Below are positions 30,683 through 37,500 of a stretch of 37,500 bases of DNA, one piece after another. The DNA is taken from NCBI RefSeq assembly GCF_000482365.1, contig NZ_AXVC01000022.1, positions 67,581 to 105,080 of the forward strand, written 5' to 3'. The DNA is from Porphyromonas uenonis DSM 23387 = JCM 13868 (GTDB taxonomy: Bacteria; Bacteroidota; Bacteroidia; Bacteroidales; Porphyromonadaceae). The notes under the pieces are model-generated. The model did no database searches, was not told the DNA's origin, and saw nothing but the letters and a program-made list of their open reading frames with translations. Position numbers and translations under genes: made by a program. Position 1 is the first letter of the stretch. Every line of letters begins with the position of its first letter.

Positions 30683-31693
30683 ATGAAGCAGTACTATATT
30701 GTCTCCTGTGGACACAAGCAGGGTCCATACTCGCTAGACGAGTTGGCATCGCAGGGGATTACACCAGAAACAATGATCTGGATGATGGGCTTATCTGCCC
30801 CATACCCTGCCAGCGAATTTGACGAGCTCCGCGCGCTCTTGGGGCTCCCACGCTCTGAAAACTCCTCCCCGAGCTCACGCGTAGAGTCTGAAGCTTCGCA
30901 AGCTACCACGCCTCACTCTCAGGAGTCCACCTCATCTCAGTACGGAGCTCCTCGCCTCGACATGGAGCACGACCGTAAGGAGCGAGGATTTTTCAAAAAA
31001 GCCATCAAGTACCTCTATGTAGCCAATGGCGTGATCGCCTTGATTCCGCTCATCTTCCTCATCTCCTTATACCCCTATAGCATAGCCTCTATATCTACTG
31101 CGCTAGTGGCTCCGACGCTTTGGGGATTCAAGTCGTACCCGCAAGAGTTTGTCACGACAATAGGGCAAGCTTTATATAGCAGGAGTAGCCTAGAGGTGCT
31201 GATCTATCTAGCCTTCATTGCAATACTCTTCTATTTCCTCTTTCTCGGTATACGGGGATTCCAATATTGGCAAAAGCGTAAAGCAGAGCTCTTCGCGACA
31301 GTGGATGTAGGGGATCAATCGAAGGTCTTGTCTGTATGGAGCCACTTTATAGAGAGCGCAGGTAAGTGGTATGCCTTCTGTTTCGTTGCCTTTCCAGTGG
31401 GATACTTGGCTATCGGGTATATAGCGTTCTTCTTTATAGGTTTGGCTGGAGGAGCTAATGTCGGAGCAATCTTCTTTACGGGTATTTCGTTTATCCTCTT
31501 GAGTGCACTCTTCCCCTTCATCTTCGCGGTCTTTTTCGTTGCCTTTACGCAGATCACGGCAAGATGTTTGCGCCTCTTTGAGCGACTCGCTCATGATGTA
31601 TCCGACATGGCAGACATTCACCGAGCAACAGTAATGTCAGAGCCGGAGAGCGCCAAAGAAGAGCGTGCGACTGAGGCTGAAAAGGACAACTAA
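30683..31693 (+). CDS. GYF_2 (DUF4339) domain multi-pass membrane protein
   Basis: A 336-residue protein. Residues 1-55 form a GYF_2 domain (YYIVSCGHKQGPYSLDELAS, then TPETMIWMMG), an adaptor fold that binds proline-rich or other peptide ligands on the cytoplasmic side. A Ser/Glu-rich linker (about 57-92) follows. Four hydrophobic helices are apparent, near 112-137, 170-192, 232-262 and 265-290. The C-terminus is acidic (ESAKEERATEAEKDN). Bacteroidota have many GYF_2 membrane proteins of unknown role, and this one has no informative neighbour. It stands alone with its own promoter. Confidence 0.78.
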   Translation: MKQYYIVSCGHKQGPYSLDELASQGITPETMIWMMGLSAPYPASEFDELRALLGLPRSENSSPSSRVESEASQATTPHSQESTSSQYGAPRLDMEHDRKERGFFKKAIKYLYVANGVIALIPLIFLISLYPYSIASISTALVAPTLWGFKSYPQEFVTTIGQALYSRSSLEVLIYLAFIAILFYFLFLGIRGFQYWQKRKAELFATVDVGDQSKVLSVWSHFIESAGKWYAFCFVAFPVGYLAIGYIAFFFIGLAGGANVGAIFFTGISFILLSALFPFIFAVFFVAFTQITARCLRLFERLAHDVSDMADIHRATVMSEPESAKEERATEAEKDN

Positions 31694-31735
31694 ACTCTCT
31701 CGAATGAACGATCGCCACCGAGGAGCCTAGAATCT

Positions 31736-31846
31736 CCTCACTCCTCAATTTCACAGCGGGTTGCTCGTGAGTTTTGCGGGATAGAGAAGGGTCGCTGTGA
31801 GATTAGTTTGTAGCTTTGCGTCAGGTCGCAAAAGTTAGGAGTGAGG
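31736..31846. other. Nested inverted repeats downstream of the GYF_2 gene
   Basis: CCTCACTCCT (31736-31745) is complementary to 31837-31846 (10 bp). Inside it CACAGCG (31752-31758) pairs with CGCTGTG (31793-31799), and TTTGCG/CGCAAA pair near 31817-31832. AATCTCCTC also occurs directly repeated at 31731 and 31848. It may be a structured 3' UTR or small RNA; no promoter of its own was found. Confidence 0.4.
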
Positions 31847-31873
31847 CAATCTCCTCGCTTGAGCAGCACTATT

Positions 31874-31903
31874 CAGCCCCTTGGACTATGTTCCTTGGGG
31901 CTG
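31874..31903 (+). terminator. Hairpin, possible terminator for the GYF_2 gene
   Basis: CAGCCCC (31874-31880) pairs with GGGGCTG (31897-31903), followed by TCTCATT rather than a T-run. It is a weak terminator candidate. Confidence 0.4.
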
Positions 31904-31983
31904 TCTCATTATCACAGCTTGTGTATTTTTCCATTGCCCTTGTTGTATTATTCGCCTGAGATCGGTCTCTGGACAGGGGAAAT

Positions 31984-32346
31984 GTACGATAAAAGCAAGC
32001 TTGTCTGATTTCCTACCTAGGAATTTCCCAAATTCCTCCGTAGATATTTCTGATTTGCTACCTAGGAAATGGGCAAATTCTTCGGACTTATTTTTTGATT
32101 CTTCCGAAGTTTCATTTGATTCCTCCGAAGTTTCATTTGATTCCTCCGAAGTATTTTTTATTTCCTAGGTAGGAATTGGGGGAATTCCTAGGTAGCTATT
32201 GGACAAATTTCTAGGTAGGAATTCCATTCTTCGGGAGGAAGGAGTAATCAGAGAGGTTCCGTAGCCACTCTGTAGCGATACTTGAGCCCTGTATTCCTAA
32301 TTGTCGTCATGTGTAGCTCCTAGACGGCTGGGTTATCATGCGTCAG
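31984..32346. mobile_element. MITE-like element, copy D (core inverted relative to copy A)
   Basis: The left junction (about AAGC-TTG-ATTTCCTACCTAGG) and the ~115-bp right tail (32230-32346, ending TTATCATGCGTCAG) align directly with copy A. The 63-bp core (32089-32151), however, is the reverse complement of copy A's core with one mismatch. The right terminal repeat is recognisable with one change; the left terminal repeat is lost or degraded. The element ends about 135 bp before the first rRNA promoter module. Confidence 0.75.
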
Positions 32347-32480
32347 CCTCCCCGTCAGCTCCGAAGTAGGGGGGGGCGTTGACGGTTGATATACCGACTG
32401 TGGACTTACTGCTCTCTTTACGTCTTGTCTTGTAGTGTATTAGCCTCCATGTTTTCGTGTGCCGTGTTTGCGAGGAGTAG

Positions 32481-32541
32481 CTTTCGGCAAAAAAAAAGTT
32501 TGCCGAAAGTTTGGTGGATTGGGGAAGATGTATTACCTTTG
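32481..32541 (+). promoter_or_regulatory. rRNA operon promoter P1
   Basis: TTTG (32510-32513) and TACCTTTG (32534-32541) are separated by exactly 20 bp. Upstream is an A9 tract held in a perfect 11-bp inverted repeat (CTTTCGGCAAA, 32481-32491; complement 32499-32509), which is not present in P2 or P3. Confidence 0.88.
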
Positions 32542-32713
32542 CACTCGCAACTCAAAAGAATGGGTCTTCGGAGGTGTCTGGAGAGCCTTGAGTGGTGAGC
32601 AAGTTTTAATGGATAGAGAGATGCTTGGACACTCTTATTATGTAATGGGTGTCTCTGCAATTTGGATACTCCTATATAATATATAGGTGTAAGACGCACG
32701 AGCGAGGCTCTCG

Positions 32714-32766
32714 AAAAAAAAACTTCTCCGAATATTTGGTGGATTCGAAAATTTGTTGTACCTTTG
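32714..32766 (+). promoter_or_regulatory. rRNA operon promoter P2
   Basis: A9 tract (32714-32722), CCGAATATTTGGTGG around the -33 TTTG (32735-32738), a 20-bp spacer and TACCTTTG (32759-32766). The initial transcribed bases GCATTCGCAACTCAAAAGA resemble those after P1. Confidence 0.9.
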
Positions 32767-32935
32767 CATTCGCAACTCAAAAGAGAGGGGTGTCCGAGCG
32801 AGCTCGGTGATCCGACTGGTCAGAGGTGTCTGACGTAGTTTTCTAGAGATATGTACGGCAGGTGGCTTTGGAGGTTTCTTCCTTCATTAGCTTCGGAGTT
32901 TCTCAAGAGGTTTTCCACTTCTTGAAGGGCTCTCG

Positions 32936-32989
32936 AAAAAAAAAACTTCCCCGAATATTTGGTGGTTTCAAAAACTTGTTGTACCTTTG
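32936..32989 (+). promoter_or_regulatory. rRNA operon promoter P3
   Basis: A10 tract (32936-32945), TTTG (32958-32961), a 20-bp spacer and TACCTTTG (32982-32989). The P1-P2 and P2-P3 distances are 225 and 223 bp, indicating duplicated modules. Confidence 0.9.
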
Positions 32990-33089
32990 CACTCACAACC
33001 CGCAAGAAAGGCAGATCGCTCTTCACGTGTGAAGAGGTCTTGGTCTGGAGCTCCTAACGAGGGGTTACGCTTACGGGAATTATAGAAGC

Positions 33090-33100
33090 GATCTTTGATA
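33090..33100 (+). promoter_or_regulatory. boxA-like antitermination site, leader copy
   Basis: GATCTTTGATA resembles E. coli boxA (TGCTCTTTAACA), and a near-identical site precedes 23S at 35454. Leader and spacer placement match the known rrn antitermination pattern. Confidence 0.5.
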
Positions 33101-33222
33101 TATTTCATAACTAAACAATCAAAGTGTAGTGATCTAGAGTAGTATCTAGATCGAGCAATACCTAAGACAATCGAAATCTAGGTCTACACTGCGAGGACAA
33201 TAAGCATAATAGCACAATAATC

Positions 33223-33232
33223 ATCTTAGAGA
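33223..33232 (+). other. Pre-16S processing stem, 5' arm
   Basis: ATCTTAGAGA here is exactly complementary to TCTCTAAGAT at 34911-34920. The pair brackets 16S rRNA, as an RNase III stem does; pairing continues irregularly towards the gene. Confidence 0.6.
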
Positions 33233-33304
33233 CAAGGCTTGAGAGTAGCGCTAGCTACAATGGGTCTTGTGTTATAACACAGAGAACAAACAAACAAAAT
33301 ACTA

Positions 33305-34833
<1,529 letters not shown>

Positions 34834-35220
34834 CTGGAGACACGAGGCACTGAGAGGTTAAGATGCTTGAGGGAGCGATTCCTTTAGTATTGAGATCTCA
34901 TCAAGACCTATCTCTAAGATTGGTGCTATTTTTTCTTACAAGTCTATCAGACGCAGTGAGACATGGATAGGTGATCGTCAGTAGGTACGCACGAGCTACA
35001 ATATATAGTAGCATACACGATGAATAGAGTATTAGTTATGAAATCCATATAACATGGAGAATCGATGAAGCGAGAGCGACCCTGAGGCAACGCTCAGAGG
35101 CTGTCAGTCCGAGAGGCGGGCAGGAATAGAGAGCGGTCTCGAGACGTCGTCCACGTGTAGAGCGATAAACCCATGATAGGATATACGCCCTAGGTCATGC
35201 TTAGGTATGATAAACTAGAG
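34834..35220 (+). other. 16S-23S internal transcribed spacer, first part
   Basis: A non-coding spacer between 16S and tRNA-Ile. It contains the 3' arm of the pre-16S stem (TCTCTAAGAT, 34911-34920). I see no other gene in it. Confidence 0.8.
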
Positions 35221-35294
35221 AGTCCTATAGCTCAGTTGGTTAGAGCGCTACACTGATAATGTAGAGGTCGGCAGTTCAACTCTGCCTGGGACTA
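35221..35294 (+). tRNA. tRNA-Ile (anticodon GAT)
   Basis: 74 nt. The acceptor stem AGTCCTA/TGGGACT pairs throughout (one G-U), with discriminator A. The anticodon stem CTACA/TGTAG holds the loop CTGATAA, anticodon GAT at 35255-35257. The T loop is TTCAACT. CCA is not encoded. It is the standard first spacer tRNA of bacterial rrn operons. Confidence 0.96.
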
Positions 35295-35336
35295 CGATAG
35301 GACGGAGGCTTGTATATCTTATAAAATAAGATGGAC

Positions 35337-35410
35337 GGGGGATTAGCTCAGCTGGCTAGAGCACCTGCTTTGCAAGCAGGGGGTCATCGGTTCGAATCCG
35401 ATATTCTCCA
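35337..35410 (+). tRNA. tRNA-Ala (anticodon TGC)
   Basis: 74 nt. Starting at the first of five Gs gives a fully paired acceptor GGGGGAT/ATTCTCC (two G-U), with discriminator A. The anticodon stem CCTGC/GCAGG holds TTTGCAA, anticodon TGC at 35371-35373. The T arm has TTCGAAT. CCA is not encoded. Confidence 0.96.
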
Positions 35411-35453
35411 CATGGATGCTAAGACAGAGCGCAAGCAAAGAGAGGCATCAAGT

Positions 35454-35466
35454 GATCTTTGACATA
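35454..35466 (+). promoter_or_regulatory. boxA-like antitermination site, spacer copy
   Basis: GATCTTTGACATA repeats the leader motif at 33090 (GATCTTTGATATA) and lies ~170 bp before 23S, as boxA does in other bacteria. Confidence 0.5.
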
Positions 35467-35624
35467 CGTAGCAATAGAAACAATAGAAACGAGTAACGAG
35501 CGTACTTAGGAATAAGTACGAACAAACAAAGAATACAAAGCGAGTAACGATTTTAGATCGTGCGCTAAGTAGTATAACTCAACTGAGATTGTATTGACTT
35601 AGGTTGATACAAGGCTCAAGGCGA

Positions 35625-37500
<1,876 letters not shown>

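Larger units (their letters stand above)
32990..33304 (+). other. rRNA operon leader
   Basis: The untranslated leader of the rrn transcript. It contains a boxA-like GATCTTTGATA (33090-33100) and the 5' arm of the pre-16S processing stem (33223-33232). No gene is apparent. Confidence 0.75.

Noticed and set aside
32386-33026. Short frames over the rRNA promoter region
   Set aside because: They overlap the three promoter modules, are repetitive because the modules are, and resemble no protein family.

Overview
The window looks like a chromosomal segment of a Porphyromonas-type Bacteroidota, plausibly near the P. asaccharolytica / P. uenonis group. The evidence is: a 16S gene with Bacteroidota signatures (3' end GGAACACCTCC), promoters of the TTTG-N20-TAnnTTTG type, a sodium-pumping NADH dehydrogenase operon, a close relative of P. 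gingivalis prolyl tripeptidyl peptidase A, and a protein with a type IX secretion (T9SS) C-terminal domain. The species-level placement is inference; genus level is fairly safe.

Layout. 1-320: the 5' end of an IS3-type transposase gene running off the left edge. 378-6491: promoter, nqrABCDEF (complete Na+-NQR) and a hairpin. 6618-8862: a two-gene DUF3575 / DUF3868-OmpA envelope unit with a strong terminator. 8929-9312: a heptamer array and a MITE with 14-bp terminal inverted repeats. 9346-13234: aspS, a Nif3-like gene and a coiled-coil zinc-ribbon gene, closely packed. 13313-19991: tilS, an RlmL-like rRNA methyltransferase, ptpA and purD, then a terminator. 20036-21264 (minus): corA with a long, foldable leader. 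21277-22300: a gene-free repeat field. 22323-24273 (minus): a T9SS-secreted repeat protein with a ~300-nt leader. 24435-24831: more repeats, ending in 17 perfect heptamers that abut the tkt promoter. 24909-29932: tkt, a TPR protein, an RNase HI and an ATP-grasp enzyme of unknown role. 30057-30546: terminator, 21-bp repeat array, promoter. 30683-31693: a GYF_2 membrane protein. 31736-32346: inverted repeats and a second MITE copy. 32481-37500: an rRNA operon with three tandem promoters, leader, 16S, tRNA-Ile(GAT), tRNA-Ala(TGC) and the first two thirds of 23S.

The genes are mostly housekeeping (respiration/Na+ gradient, translation and rRNA/tRNA modification, purine synthesis, pentose phosphate, peptide uptake, Mg2+). 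The unusual content is in the intergenic DNA. (1) The T9SS gene's mRNA has a nested-stem leader, a second helix that ends one base before its start codon, and a matching 3'-UTR segment that could compete for the same pairing. (2) Two MITE copies share direct flanks, but their 63-bp cores are inverted relative to each other with 62/63 identity. (3) Arrays of 21-22 bp units recur at four loci. (4) Three copies of a ~115-145 bp multi-hairpin repeat, whose differences fall largely in loops, surround the T9SS gene. (5) Heptamer arrays are placed directly upstream of promoter -7 boxes.
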